NCBI RefSeq assembly: GCF_004794515.1
Contig: NZ_SSDF01000082.1
Coordinates: 142,167 to 206,166, forward strand
DNA: 64,000 bases
Direction of reading: 5' to 3'
From: Microbacterium sp. A20
GTDB taxonomy: Bacteria; Actinomycetota; Actinomycetes; Actinomycetales; Microbacteriaceae
Shown: positions 33,501-42,588 of the stretch, piece after piece
Numbering within the stretch: the first letter of the stretch is position 1
Layout of the letters: every line of letters starts with the position of its first letter
The notes under the pieces: model-generated
Seen by the model: the letters and a program-made list of their open reading frames with translations, nothing else
Database searches by the model: none
What the model was told of the DNA's origin: nothing
Program-made: the position numbers and the translations under genes

Positions 33501-34857
33501 CCTCAGCGTGCAGTTCAAATGGGTGGCGTTGTGCGCGCTCCCCTGCCTGGCTATCGTGTTCCTCTTCCTCGCCTACCCGGTGGCGGGTGCCGCGATCTTC
33601 GCGGCGATCACGTTGTGTATCGGGATCGCGAAGTTCGGCGTCTGGCGCACCATGGTGTTCACGTCGATCGTCGTCTCAGCAGTACGGTCCTCGTCTTTCA
33701 ACGAGACATTTCCGGAGACGACGTGGTACGTCATGCAGTTCGCGCCGGTGATCATCGCAGCAGCAGCCGCAGCCGCGGCGAAGCCCGTGCGTCTTCGCGG
33801 TAGTGACCGAGCCGTCCTCGCAAGTCTCTTCCTTCTCGTGCTCGTCGCAGCCGGAAGTTCGTTCGTCAGCTCGGTTCCCGCAACGACACTCGCACAATCC
33901 GCGCTTCTCGCGGCCGTCTTCGCGCTCCTGGGCATCACTTTCAGTCGACGGTGGTCGTCTGCGGGCGTAATTCGGCACGACCTCACGACCGTCTTCGCAG
34001 CTCTCCTTTCCTTGCAATTCATTGGTTTATTGGGAGCCGCGACAGCTTCTTGGGCATATGACCCCGACTACGGGCGATACGTGGGTCTCTTCTCCAATGC
34101 GAACTATGCAGGCATCGCGTCAGCGACAGGATTAACGCTCGGCCTCTACCTGCTTCAGAACAATCGCCACGTGATCGCCACGTTCTCGGGAATGCTGGTG
34201 TTTACGGCGACGATGATCATGTCGGGTTCCCGAGGCGCCCTGCTGGCAACTGCGGTCGCCGTTGCGGTGATGTTCCTGATGTCACGTTCACGCCGGGTCG
34301 CGCTGACGATGGCTGGTATCGCCGCCGGGGTCGGCGCCATGATCGCGCTGTTCAATCCGGCGCTCGTCCTGGCGATTCAACAGTTCTTTCTGCGGGATGC
34401 GAACGCAGACATCTCGTCCGGACGGCTGGCGATCTACGAGAACGTGCTGGAGCTCTTCGCGACCGCACCGTATTTTGGAATCGGGTATCGCACCACGGAA
34501 CTCGTCGCAGACGGGCTCGCGGCGCACAACGTCTACCTCAGCATCCTTGTCGAACTCGGTCTGGTCGGTGCAGGCACGTTTCTTCTGCTCATCATCTCTG
34601 TGGTCGCCGCATCGATCCGTCGCGGCGCTACGAACGAACTCATCATTCCGGTCGTGGCGATCGCCGTCGTGGAACTCACCGAATCGTCGGTCTTCGGCTT
34701 CGGCGGCCCCAGTGCGCTCTCGGCATGGATCGTGATCCTGGCGTTCGCCGCGAACGGTCGATCATTCCACGATCCGGGCGACCTTCGCGGTGCAGAACTG
34801 GTGGCAGCGCGAACATCCAGCGCCGCCTACCGCAGCCGCGAAGGAATCCGCGCGTAG
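33490..34857 (+). CDS. O-antigen ligase/polymerase family membrane protein (copy 2)
   Basis: Start chosen is ATG 33490, inside the end of the glycosyltransferase gene; the longer frame is a Ser/Arg shadow. The 455-residue protein has about twelve hydrophobic segments and the Wzy_C pattern 'MSGSRGALLATAVAVAVMF' followed by 'SGRLAIYENVLELFATAPYFGIGY...LAAHNVYLSILVELGLVG'. Together with 30997-32205 it gives the locus two polymerase/ligase-type enzymes; one may polymerise and the other attach the polymer. It converges with the flippase gene and overlaps it by 31 bp at the 3' ends. Confidence 0.82.
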   Translation: MQTNLSVQFKWVALCALPCLAIVFLFLAYPVAGAAIFAAITLCIGIAKFGVWRTMVFTSIVVSAVRSSSFNETFPETTWYVMQFAPVIIAAAAAAAAKPVRLRGSDRAVLASLFLLVLVAAGSSFVSSVPATTLAQSALLAAVFALLGITFSRRWSSAGVIRHDLTTVFAALLSLQFIGLLGAATASWAYDPDYGRYVGLFSNANYAGIASATGLTLGLYLLQNNRHVIATFSGMLVFTATMIMSGSRGALLATAVAVAVMFLMSRSRRVALTMAGIAAGVGAMIALFNPALVLAIQQFFLRDANADISSGRLAIYENVLELFATAPYFGIGYRTTELVADGLAAHNVYLSILVELGLVGAGTFLLLIISVVAASIRRGATNELIIPVVAIAVVELTESSVFGFGGPSALSAWIVILAFAANGRSFHDPGDLRGAELVAARTSSAAYRSREGIRA

Positions 34858-36140
34858 GACCTGATGCCCTGTCGTCGTTTCAGGGCAACCGCTGCTGCCG
34901 CGGAATAGCTCACGCCTACGACTGCGCCCAGCCACGCAGTTCCTACCGCCCCACTCTGCGCGCTCAGCCAGGTCCCCACGGTGACCCATATCACCAGGCC
35001 CGAGAACGAGAGCGCGAGGGCTGTACTCTCCAAGCCGCACAACAGCATGAGTTGGTTCACCTGGCCCATGAGCATCACGAGGAAGACACCCACGCTCAGG
35101 ATCACCATGATCGGCGCCGCTGGGGCAAATTCAGAACCGAAAGCGATCGTCATGATCGGTGATGCGAACACGATGAGGATCATCAGGGGTACAGCCGTGA
35201 TGGCGCTGACTTGGAATGCGGACCGCCCGGCTAGCGCGTTCAGCCCGGTCAGGTCGTGCGCATAAAAGCGGCGTGCGAACTCGGGGGCAAGATAGGAGAT
35301 CTGAATCGTGGGAAGGAGGGCGACGATGTTCGCCAATCGCAGAGCGACCGAGTAGTACGAAACCTGCGTCAAGTCGCCGACGATCGATAGAACGAATACC
35401 GGCGCCCAAACCATCCCATAGGCAAGCACAGACGTGCCCATCATCGAAGCCAGCCGTTTGCGATGCTCTCGTAGGAATTCAACCGCCCGCGCCGGAGCAG
35501 TCCCCTGATCGCTAAGCTTGCGTCTCACCATCAGCACCGCGAGAGGAACCGCCCAGGCCATAGTTGCCCACGCAGCCACGGTCATCGCCAGCAGTGCGGC
35601 AGACAGCGTGACCTGTCCTGGACCGATAAGTCCGAGGCTGGCGAGGATGATGGTGGCGATTGCTGGCAGCGAACCGAGCTCAGCGAAGACGCCCGACGCG
35701 AGCATTCCCAGCCCTCGCAGGACCGTTCCTGAAACGACAGCCAATGCCTGCGCAAAGATACACGTGGCGACGATAAGGCCGATTGCGGGGCTCAGGCGAT
35801 CGCCAAGGACCAGGAGAAGCACCACCGCACCGACGAGGAACGCCGCGATCCCGCCAACGCTCGCGAGGACCAGCAGCCGCGTGATGTCGGTGAGCGGACT
35901 TTTCGTATCTCCCCCCATCAGACGCAGCGCGAGGTTGTCGGTACCGAGGCGCCCGACGGTAGCGAAGAGGGCGACGATTGTGTATGTCAGGAAGAAGGCG
36001 CCCGCGAGCTCGGGCCCGAGAAACCGAGCTGCGCTCGCCGATAGGAGAAAAGTCGCGAGCAGCGACCCCCCACGCGCACCGATTGTCCTTATCGCCCCGC
36101 TGGGCACCCTTCCAGGTCCCGGCGCACCGCTGGCACCCAT
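34827..36140 (-). CDS. Polysaccharide flippase (Wzx/MATE-like, oligosaccharide exporter family)
   Basis: The 437-residue protein consists of 12 or so hydrophobic helices with the Wzx-type N-terminus ('TIGARGGSLLATFLLSASAARFLGPELAGAFFLTYTIVALFATVGRLGTDNLALRLMG') and a late 'ASPIMTIAFGSEFAPAAPIMVILSVGVFLVMLMGQVNQLMLLCG'. It should flip the undecaprenyl-pyrophosphate repeat unit to the outer leaflet. It is the last gene of the long - strand operon, 2 nt after capG. Its final 31 bp lie under the end of the convergent ligase gene. Confidence 0.85.
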   Translation of the reverse strand: MGASGAPGPGRVPSGAIRTIGARGGSLLATFLLSASAARFLGPELAGAFFLTYTIVALFATVGRLGTDNLALRLMGGDTKSPLTDITRLLVLASVGGIAAFLVGAVVLLLVLGDRLSPAIGLIVATCIFAQALAVVSGTVLRGLGMLASGVFAELGSLPAIATIILASLGLIGPGQVTLSAALLAMTVAAWATMAWAVPLAVLMVRRKLSDQGTAPARAVEFLREHRKRLASMMGTSVLAYGMVWAPVFVLSIVGDLTQVSYYSVALRLANIVALLPTIQISYLAPEFARRFYAHDLTGLNALAGRSAFQVSAITAVPLMILIVFASPIMTIAFGSEFAPAAPIMVILSVGVFLVMLMGQVNQLMLLCGLESTALALSFSGLVIWVTVGTWLSAQSGAVGTAWLGAVVGVSYSAAAAVALKRRQGIRSYARIPSRLR

Positions 36141-36142
36141 GC

Positions 36143-37276
36143 TTACGTCATTCGGATCGAGTTGCGCGCGTGATGCGTGATCGCATTCGACCGGATGAAG
36201 CCCAAAGCACGATACGAAGTATCGCTGATCATGTACTCAGCGGGAATCGGGTACCGGGACTCCTCGACGGCCCGCGCAAGCGTGATCCTCACAGCATCGA
36301 GCACCGAATCGGGGTCCACACCTGCCGCGATGATCGCTCCGACGTCCAATGCCTCCGGACGTTCGATCGCATCACGCAAGGTCACGGCAGGGAACCGCAG
36401 GATCGACGATTCCTCACTGATCGTGCCGCTGTCGGAGAGCACGAGCTTCGCCTCCTGCTGCAACTTCACGTAGTCGTTGAATCCGAATGGCGGGTGGAAG
36501 GTGATCCCTTCCTTGCTGTCGTCGTCGAGTTCTTCGAGTCGTTTCCGGGTACGCGGGTGCGTGGAAACGAGGATCGGGAGCCCATATTCCGCTCTCAGCG
36601 CCTGCAGGGAGGCAAGAGCGCTGCGAAGCCTGTCTGCGTTGTCGACGTTCTCTTCACGGTGCAGACTGACGAGGAAGTACTGACCCGCTTGGAGCTCCTG
36701 ACGCTCCAGGACATCGCTCGCATCGATGCTGTCTGCATTCTGCTCGAGGACCTCGCGCATGGGAGAGCCCGTGAGCAGAATCCGCGACGGATGAATCCCC
36801 TCTGCAAGCAGATTCCGTCGAGCGTGTTCGGTATAGACGAGGTTGTAGTCGGAAACATGATCGACGAGTCGCCGGTTGGTCTCCTCCGGTACGTTCTCGT
36901 CGAAAGATCTGTTTCCCGCCTCCATGTGGAAGACCGGGACCTTGAGCCGCTTTGCGATCACCGCGGAGATGCAACTGTTCGTGTCGCCCAGGACGACGAA
37001 TGCGTCCGGCGACTCCTGCTTGAGCACGACCTCGGTGCGGGCAAGGATGCTCCCCAGAGCCGCACCGAGCGATGACGTGTCTGCCGCCAAGAAGTGGTCG
37101 GGACGGCGCAGCCCCAAGTCTTCGAAGAAGACCTCGTTCAGCTCGTAGTCGTAGTTCTGGCCAGTGTGGACCAGTACGTGGTCGGTGTGCCGATCCAGCA
37201 ACTTGATGGTCGCGGCGAGCCTGATGATCTCGGGTCGCGTTCCGACCACCGTCACTACCTTGAGTTTCTTCATCAT
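36143..37276 (-). CDS. capG: UDP-N-acetylglucosamine 2-epimerase family, CapG/FnlC type
   Basis: The 377-residue protein has the 2-epimerase motifs 'VVTVVGTRPEIIRLAATIKLLD', 'VHTGQNYDYELNEVFFEDLG', 'FHMEAGNRSFDENVPEETNRRLVDH' and 'LSDSGTISEESSIL'. Next to CapE and CapF it is the third enzyme of UDP-N-acetyl-L-fucosamine synthesis (C2 epimerisation of the 6-deoxy-L-talosamine intermediate). Start ATG 37276 sits 1 nt after the capF stop with an AGAGG Shine-Dalgarno; the upstream in-frame start at 37294 would overlap capF. Metabolic assignment rests on the CapE-F-G gene trio. Confidence 0.9.
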   Translation of the reverse strand: MMKKLKVVTVVGTRPEIIRLAATIKLLDRHTDHVLVHTGQNYDYELNEVFFEDLGLRRPDHFLAADTSSLGAALGSILARTEVVLKQESPDAFVVLGDTNSCISAVIAKRLKVPVFHMEAGNRSFDENVPEETNRRLVDHVSDYNLVYTEHARRNLLAEGIHPSRILLTGSPMREVLEQNADSIDASDVLERQELQAGQYFLVSLHREENVDNADRLRSALASLQALRAEYGLPILVSTHPRTRKRLEELDDDSKEGITFHPPFGFNDYVKLQQEAKLVLSDSGTISEESSILRFPAVTLRDAIERPEALDVGAIIAAGVDPDSVLDAVRITLARAVEESRYPIPAEYMISDTSYRALGFIRSNAITHHARNSIRMT

Positions 37277-37277
37277 G

Positions 37278-38372
37278 TCAAACTGCCTCTGCAATCGTGT
37301 CGGGCTCTTCGGGATCGAATATCTCGTTCGTCCAGAACGACGTGTAGAGCGTCTCGGTTCCAGTGTTCTGGATCTTGTGGGACCAGCCCACCGGCATGTC
37401 TACTGCCGCTGGCTCGACGCCGTTAACGGGGAATGCGATCACATCTTCGGTGAACATCTTCCGCAACGAGATCGTGGCTTCACCAGCGAGAACCGTGAAC
37501 CGCTCGATCTTCCGTCGATGAAAGTGGTCGCCCCTGCTGATTCCAGGCAGCGTCGTCGAGAAAGAAGATTGACCAGAGCCGCCGTGGGCACGGATGATCT
37601 CGAAGAAAGATCCTCGCGCATCCGCATGCCGGGTCAGACGAATCGGCGCGGCGGCCGGGAAAGTGTAGGACCGATAGGTGTTGAACAGATCCCTGTCGAA
37701 TGGATCCGCTACGTCGGGAATCTCGCCGCGTGCGTAGGTTCTCGCGATCTGCTGAAGCTTGCTCAGCAGCCCACTCACTGACTCGTGCACCTCGAACGCG
37801 CCCTGATCCACCAGTTGTGTACCGCCCGAGAGAAGATCCGCGGCGTTCTGCGCGTGCAGAAGAGTCATCTCCTTGTCTTGCGCGATGGTTGGCACTTCAC
37901 CCTCCGCAAGAAGGTGGCAGAACGTGGCGGTGACCGCGTTGTAGAACGGCTGTCCGTGCTCACCGAAAATATTGGGGAGGACCACATCTTCGAAAGCCGC
38001 GCCGACGTCCTCGGCTGCTTTGCGCACGATTTCGCCAGCCCTGAGCTTCGCCTCACCGTATATCGAGGCATTGGCGCTCTGAGTCGAGTTGGCGTATGCG
38101 ATAACCGGCGGCGGCTCCTCCGCACGACGCAATGCATCAGCGAACTGTGTCGCGAAGAGTAGATTGCCCTCGCTCACCTCGTGATCGCTCGCCCGATTGA
38201 CTCCCGCTATGTGGATTGCACGCGCCGATCCGCTGATCGCGCGCGCAGCCCGATCGCCGTCGTACCCGGATCCGACGGTGAATGCTGCGGCGTCGAGAGC
38301 TCGTGCGCGGAGCGCGAGACGAGTGTGCCAACCGAGGAAGCCGTTTGCCCCGGTCATTGCGACGTGTGTCAT
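37278..38372 (-). CDS. capF: UDP-sugar 4-reductase/3-epimerase CapF (FnlB) with cupin domain
   Basis: The 364-residue protein joins an SDR domain ('VAMTGANGFLGWHTRLALRAR', about 1-240) to a C-terminal cupin ('ARGSFFEIIRAHGGSGQSSFSTTLPGISRGDHFHRRKIERFTVLAGEA'), the domain order specific to CapF/FnlB. In S. aureus CapF epimerises C3 in the cupin domain and reduces C4 with NADPH in the SDR domain. The metal-binding 'GDHFHRRK' is intact. It overlaps capE by ATGA and lies 1 nt from capG, so the three enzymes are tightly co-expressed. Confidence 0.92.
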   Translation of the reverse strand: MTHVAMTGANGFLGWHTRLALRARALDAAAFTVGSGYDGDRAARAISGSARAIHIAGVNRASDHEVSEGNLLFATQFADALRRAEEPPPVIAYANSTQSANASIYGEAKLRAGEIVRKAAEDVGAAFEDVVLPNIFGEHGQPFYNAVTATFCHLLAEGEVPTIAQDKEMTLLHAQNAADLLSGGTQLVDQGAFEVHESVSGLLSKLQQIARTYARGEIPDVADPFDRDLFNTYRSYTFPAAAPIRLTRHADARGSFFEIIRAHGGSGQSSFSTTLPGISRGDHFHRRKIERFTVLAGEATISLRKMFTEDVIAFPVNGVEPAAVDMPVGWSHKIQNTGTETLYTSFWTNEIFDPEEPDTIAEAV

Positions 38373-39415
38373 GCTGATGCGCTCTCCCAGTCAATACCGG
38401 CCTGTGCGAGTTCAGCTCGCACCTCAGGAAGCGTGAGGAGGAGCTTCTCGACCTCGGGCACCGTCATGCGCTCGACGGTGTGCGAGTCGTAGTCCTCGAA
38501 GCGGTTCTGTGTGATGTCGCCCTCGTCGACGTAGACGCTGTAGTTCAGGTCGCGGTTGTCGGCGGAGACTCGGAAGTACTCGCCCATGTCCTGAGCGCGA
38601 GCGAGCTCTTCACGCGTGGCCAGCGCCTCCGACAGCTTCTCCGCATGGCGCGTCCCGATGACCTCGATCTCGGCCTTGGTCCGGAACAGATTGATGAGCG
38701 CTTGCGCGAGGTCTCCGATTGTGCAGGACTGCGCCTTGCGGACGAAGAGGTCGCCCTGCTGTGCGTTCTGAAAGGCGAACTCCACAAGGTCGACGGAATT
38801 GGCGAGCGACATCATGAACCGCGTCATGTCCGGGTTGGTCAGGGTGAGGTTCTTGCCTGCCTTCAGCTGCCTAATGAAGAGCGGGATGACAGATCCGCGC
38901 GAGTACATCACGTTGCCGTATCGAACGCACGAGACCGTGGTCGAGGCGTTCGGATTGTTGAGACCGTGGGACTGCGCGACCTTCTCCATCAGCGCCTTTG
39001 ACATGCCCATCGCGTTCACAGGGTACACAGCCTTGTCCGTACTGAGGCAGACGAGAGACTTCACGCCGTTCTGATCGGAAGCGCGCACGACGTTCTCGCT
39101 TCCTGTGACGTTGGTGCGCACTGCCTCCATCGGAAAGAACTCGCACGACGGAACTTGCTTCAGGGCAGCGGCGTGGAAGACGAAGTCGACGTCGCGCGTA
39201 GCTCGCTCAACACTCTCGTAGTCGCGCACATCACCGACATAGAAACGAAGGCGCGGATCGTTGATCTCATGTCGCATGAGATCCTGCTTGGCCTCATCTC
39301 GGCTGAGGATACGGATCTCGGCAGCGTCCCTGAGCAGTAATTTCGAGGTGACCGTGTGCCCGAAGGAACCTGTTCCGCCGGTGACGAGTATCTTCTTGTT
39401 CGCGTAGGTCGTCAT
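38369..39415 (-). CDS. capE: UDP-GlcNAc 4,6-dehydratase/5-epimerase CapE (FnlA)
   Basis: The 348-residue SDR enzyme starts 'KKILVTGGTGSFGHTVTSKLL' (NAD-binding) and has 'LSTDKAVYPVNAMGMSKALMEKV' with the Met-Ser-Lys catalytic variant of inverting dehydratases, and 'CVRYGNVMYSRGSVIPLF'. Homologues convert UDP-GlcNAc into UDP-2-acetamido-2,6-dideoxy-beta-L-arabino-4-hexulose, the entry to UDP-L-FucNAc. It is clearly shorter than the PglF-like dehydratase at 45404, so the operon has two different UDP-GlcNAc dehydratases. A Shine-Dalgarno (GAGGAAG) precedes the ATG. Confidence 0.92.
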   Translation of the reverse strand: MTTYANKKILVTGGTGSFGHTVTSKLLLRDAAEIRILSRDEAKQDLMRHEINDPRLRFYVGDVRDYESVERATRDVDFVFHAAALKQVPSCEFFPMEAVRTNVTGSENVVRASDQNGVKSLVCLSTDKAVYPVNAMGMSKALMEKVAQSHGLNNPNASTTVSCVRYGNVMYSRGSVIPLFIRQLKAGKNLTLTNPDMTRFMMSLANSVDLVEFAFQNAQQGDLFVRKAQSCTIGDLAQALINLFRTKAEIEVIGTRHAEKLSEALATREELARAQDMGEYFRVSADNRDLNYSVYVDEGDITQNRFEDYDSHTVERMTVPEVEKLLLTLPEVRAELAQAGIDWESASA

Positions 39416-39473
39416 CTTCCTCTTCTTTCGTTGTCATCTCGGCGATTCGACCAGCGCTTCCGGAGACACGCGC

Positions 39474-40697
39474 TCATCGCGGCTCGCCGGCCCTTCTGAT
39501 CGCCGTCAGGATTGCTTCTATTTCGTTGACAGCCTGCTGCTTCGTCAAGTGCTGGTCATAGAAGGCGGAGGCGCGTTCTCGGAACGCGTCACGTTCGTCG
39601 ACAGTGGTCCCGTAAGCCTCCCGGATCGCCGCTTCGAGAGATTCCTCGTCTTGCGGTCGAGCCACGAAGCCCAAGCGGTGCTCGGCGACCAGGTCCGACA
39701 CGTCCCCCTGCACTGTCGTGATGATCGGCACCCGGTGCGCGAGCCCTGCCTGAAACTTGGACGGAATCGTACTCCGGAACACTTCCAGGTCTTTGAGCGG
39801 AACAATCTGGAAGTCCGAATGTGCGTACTCAGCCGCCATCTCGTCCGGCCCCAACCGACCGAGGAACTCCACACGATCACCCAAGTCAAGCGCGACCGTC
39901 AGGTCTTTGAGCCGCTTCTCCAAGACTCCTGCGCCCGCGATCCGCAAGCGGACCCCATCGAGATCCGCTACACGAGCAACTGCCGCAAGCAGCGTTTCGA
40001 GGTCCTGCAGTGCGCCGAGATTCCCTGCGTATAGGAGCGTCAGCCCGTCGCGGCTCGTCCCGCTTGCCGGGGCGAGTCCATCGGCGTCACGTGCCCAGTT
40101 GTAGACGAGGTGGATGGACTCGGGCCGAGCACCGCGCTCTTCGAACAAGCGCTGCGCGCTCGGCGCGATGGCGACCACGGCCGCGGCACGTGCGTACACC
40201 TTGCTCAACCAGCTGCTGATAGCCCGATCCGCAACCTTGCTCACCCGTGCCGGCAGGAACCCGGACCCGGTCACCGACTCCGGCCAGATGTCCTGGACGT
40301 GATACAGGTACGGGATCCCGAATCTTCTCGACCAGACGTACGCCGCATGCGCGGCTGTCGCCGGGGTCCCATGGACGTAGATGACATCTGCCTGCTTCAC
40401 GAAGGCGCCGGCGACACGCGCCGAGATCGGAAAACTCAAGTAGTTGGCAATCCGGCCGAGCGCGTTACGCGAATGGCTGGCGAAAATGGGTACGCGGCGA
40501 ACTGCGACCGAACCGCGAGACTCCTGGTGTCGCCAACTTTGACGATAGCCGGGCGCCAACTTGCCACCGTCATAGTGAGGAAAGGCTGTGATCACACGCA
40601 CCGAGTGCCCCCGGCGTGCGAGTTCCTGGGAAAGTTCGTCCGTGATGCGACCGGGCTTGTCAGGGGGAAAATACTGCGAGACGATGGCGATCTTCAC
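39474..40697 (-). CDS. Glycosyltransferase family 4, WbuB-like (probable L-FucNAc transferase)
   Basis: The 407-residue GT-B protein begins '[43 protein letters not shown]'. Its C-terminal donor domain contains 'LTLLYAGNLGALQDLETLLAAVARV', 'DFQIVPLKDLEVFRSTIPSKFQAGLAHRVPII'. This N-terminus and its place directly upstream of capE-capF-capG match WbuB, which follows fnlA-fnlB-fnlC in E. coli O26-type loci and is taken to transfer L-FucNAc. That substrate is inference from the family and neighbours. It overlaps the phosphoglycosyl transferase gene by 4 bp. Confidence 0.85.
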   Translation of the reverse strand: MKIAIVSQYFPPDKPGRITDELSQELARRGHSVRVITAFPHYDGGKLAPGYRQSWRHQESRGSVAVRRVPIFASHSRNALGRIANYLSFPISARVAGAFVKQADVIYVHGTPATAAHAAYVWSRRFGIPYLYHVQDIWPESVTGSGFLPARVSKVADRAISSWLSKVYARAAAVVAIAPSAQRLFEERGARPESIHLVYNWARDADGLAPASGTSRDGLTLLYAGNLGALQDLETLLAAVARVADLDGVRLRIAGAGVLEKRLKDLTVALDLGDRVEFLGRLGPDEMAAEYAHSDFQIVPLKDLEVFRSTIPSKFQAGLAHRVPIITTVQGDVSDLVAEHRLGFVARPQDEESLEAAIREAYGTTVDERDAFRERASAFYDQHLTKQQAVNEIEAILTAIRRAGEPR

Positions 40698-41377
40698 GCG
40701 CCATCCTTAATCTCGCCGATGTGTCGTCGCAATTGTCCGCCGTGCTCGCTCAAATCGTCGTGCTTTTCAAATCGAAGCCCAGAACCGGACACAACTACCC
40801 CGAGGGTGCGGACGACGATTCTCACGTCGAGCTCCAGACTGACGTTCCGCACATACTTCAAGTCCTGAGAGATCTTCTGTTCCCACGTGAGGCTGTTTCG
40901 CCCGCTCACCTGGGCCAGGCCGGTCATGCCCGGCCGCACAGCCATCCGCTGCCGTTGCTCGGGGGTGTATCGCTCGACTTGGTACAGAAGAGCAGGGCGT
41001 GGCCCAACCAGCGACATCTGCCCAACGAGAACATTGAACAGCTGCGGAAGCTCATCGATGCTGGTTCTGCGGAGCACGGCTCCGACCGGGGTCACTCGCT
41101 GATCGTTAGTCAGCTCGTTGCCCTCGGCGTCGTAGCTGTCCTCGAACGTCCGCATGCTGCGGAATTTCACGATGCGGAATGTGTGCCCCCGCAGACCTGG
41201 CCTGTCCTGATAGAAGAAGACGGGACCGCGCGACGAGACCTTGATGAGTGCCGCCGCGACCAGGAAGATCGGGCTCAACACTGCGATCGCCACCGCGCTC
41301 CCGAGCAGGTCGATGATCCGCTTGCCCACCCGGGCATAGAAGCTACGGATCCCCGATCGCGGCACGGCTGTGCTCAT
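40694..41377 (-). CDS. Initiating phosphoglycosyl transferase (PglC-type sugar transferase)
   Basis: The 227-residue protein is a small monotopic phosphoglycosyl transferase: one N-terminal re-entrant hydrophobic segment ('[29 protein letters not shown]'), 'FRIVKFRSM', and the catalytic Asp-Glu in '[26 protein letters not shown]'. It transfers sugar-1-phosphate from a UDP-sugar to undecaprenyl phosphate, starting each repeat unit. It lacks the large N-terminal domain of WbaP/WcaJ. The likely donor is the PglF/PglE-type 4-amino-6-deoxy sugar made in this operon, but UDP-FucNAc is also possible. Confidence 0.92.
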   Translation of the reverse strand: MSTAVPRSGIRSFYARVGKRIIDLLGSAVAIAVLSPIFLVAAALIKVSSRGPVFFYQDRPGLRGHTFRIVKFRSMRTFEDSYDAEGNELTNDQRVTPVGAVLRRTSIDELPQLFNVLVGQMSLVGPRPALLYQVERYTPEQRQRMAVRPGMTGLAQVSGRNSLTWEQKISQDLKYVRNVSLELDVRIVVRTLGVVVSGSGLRFEKHDDLSEHGGQLRRHIGEIKDGA

Positions 41378-42588
41378 TTGGTCTTCTCCAGGAGGTACTC
41401 CTCGCGAGCTGCGCGGAGGGTCACGCTCGTACGCGGAAAAGCCGCAGAATACGCTTCGCGCTGTCGGCGGGTGATGCCGTCGAAATCGTCGACAACAGCC
41501 GTGAGGGCGTCGACGTACTCCATGAAGAAGTAGTCGCGAACATCATGCGGTTGCCCTTCCAACACGCCTTGCAATGCTCCGACGTTCTTCCCGTAGTAGT
41601 ACTGCTTGTCGCCGAGCACGTCCTTCAACACACTGACAAAAGGGGTGCCAACGGACAGGGCGAGGATCACGGCGTGATAGCGGCTGGAGATCACGAGTTC
41701 CGCGTTCCGCACGAGCGAGACTGCCTCTTCGATCGGCAGATACCCGCGGCCGCTGATGTCGAAGGTCTCAACCCCGGCAAGCCTAGATGCGAGGTACTCC
41801 CCCTGGTCGACCCCTCCGTGACCCAGATTGAACGGGACGAAAATAACACGCAAACCGTACCGGTCAGCGAGATTGCGGGTAAACGCCTCGAAGTGCGAGA
41901 AATTCTCCTCGAGGAACGTCGTCGGGAGGTAGGTCTCCATGAGGACGTATCGATCGCCCTCGCGCTCGACCACCGGGGCAAGCTCGTCCTCGATAAAGAG
42001 GAGGTCGTCTGGAAGAGCCCGGATCTGGTCTCGCGGGACTCCGGCCGCGTTCAGCCAATACGGGGAGAGGATCTTATCCCGCATGCCGAACTCTGCCCCT
42101 GGTAGTGATCCGAAGAACGCCGCAAAGAACTCCGTGTCACCTCGGAAAGGGCCATAGCCATTCGCGGTGAACTTGACGGGTACTCCAAGCGTCGCGGCGA
42201 CGAGCGCGGGGGCGATGATCTGGACCAACCTTTCGAAGCGGTGCGGTTGAGTCCAAAGAGAGTTCAGGTACCCGCCGCCGTTGACGTACAGAGTGCTCAT
42301 CGTTGAGACGGCAGCGATCACCTCGTCGAGATTCTGGATCTGATCGATTATCTCGATCGGCGTCAGGTGACGAATCTCGCGATCGCTCGAGAAAGCTCCG
42401 GGCCGCATGGATACTTCGACGAGACGCACGCCGCGCTCATGGAAGTAGTCCTGGCAAATCCGCCGCATGAAGCCCTCGTCATAGACGAACACACAAGCTT
42501 CCTGTGCGTCGAGTGCGTAGATGTTGTTGACCAGCATCGCGTAGTCACCGAAGTTGACGTCGGAATATGGCCCCGTGAATCCGATCAC
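41374..42588 (-). CDS. Polysaccharide pyruvyl transferase family protein
   Basis: The 404-residue protein shows the pyruvyl-transferase pattern: 'GFTGPYSDVNFGDYAMLVNN' at the start, 'YVNGGGYLNSLWTQPHRFERL' in the middle and 'RNAELVISSRYHAVILALSVGTPFVSV' near the end. The family adds ketal-linked pyruvate from phosphoenolpyruvate to sugars of exopolysaccharides, giving negative charge. Which sugar is modified is unknown. It overlaps the phosphoglycosyl transferase and HAD genes by 4 bp each. Confidence 0.85.
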   Translation of the reverse strand: MIGFTGPYSDVNFGDYAMLVNNIYALDAQEACVFVYDEGFMRRICQDYFHERGVRLVEVSMRPGAFSSDREIRHLTPIEIIDQIQNLDEVIAAVSTMSTLYVNGGGYLNSLWTQPHRFERLVQIIAPALVAATLGVPVKFTANGYGPFRGDTEFFAAFFGSLPGAEFGMRDKILSPYWLNAAGVPRDQIRALPDDLLFIEDELAPVVEREGDRYVLMETYLPTTFLEENFSHFEAFTRNLADRYGLRVIFVPFNLGHGGVDQGEYLASRLAGVETFDISGRGYLPIEEAVSLVRNAELVISSRYHAVILALSVGTPFVSVLKDVLGDKQYYYGKNVGALQGVLEGQPHDVRDYFFMEYVDALTAVVDDFDGITRRQREAYSAAFPRTSVTLRAAREEYLLEKTK

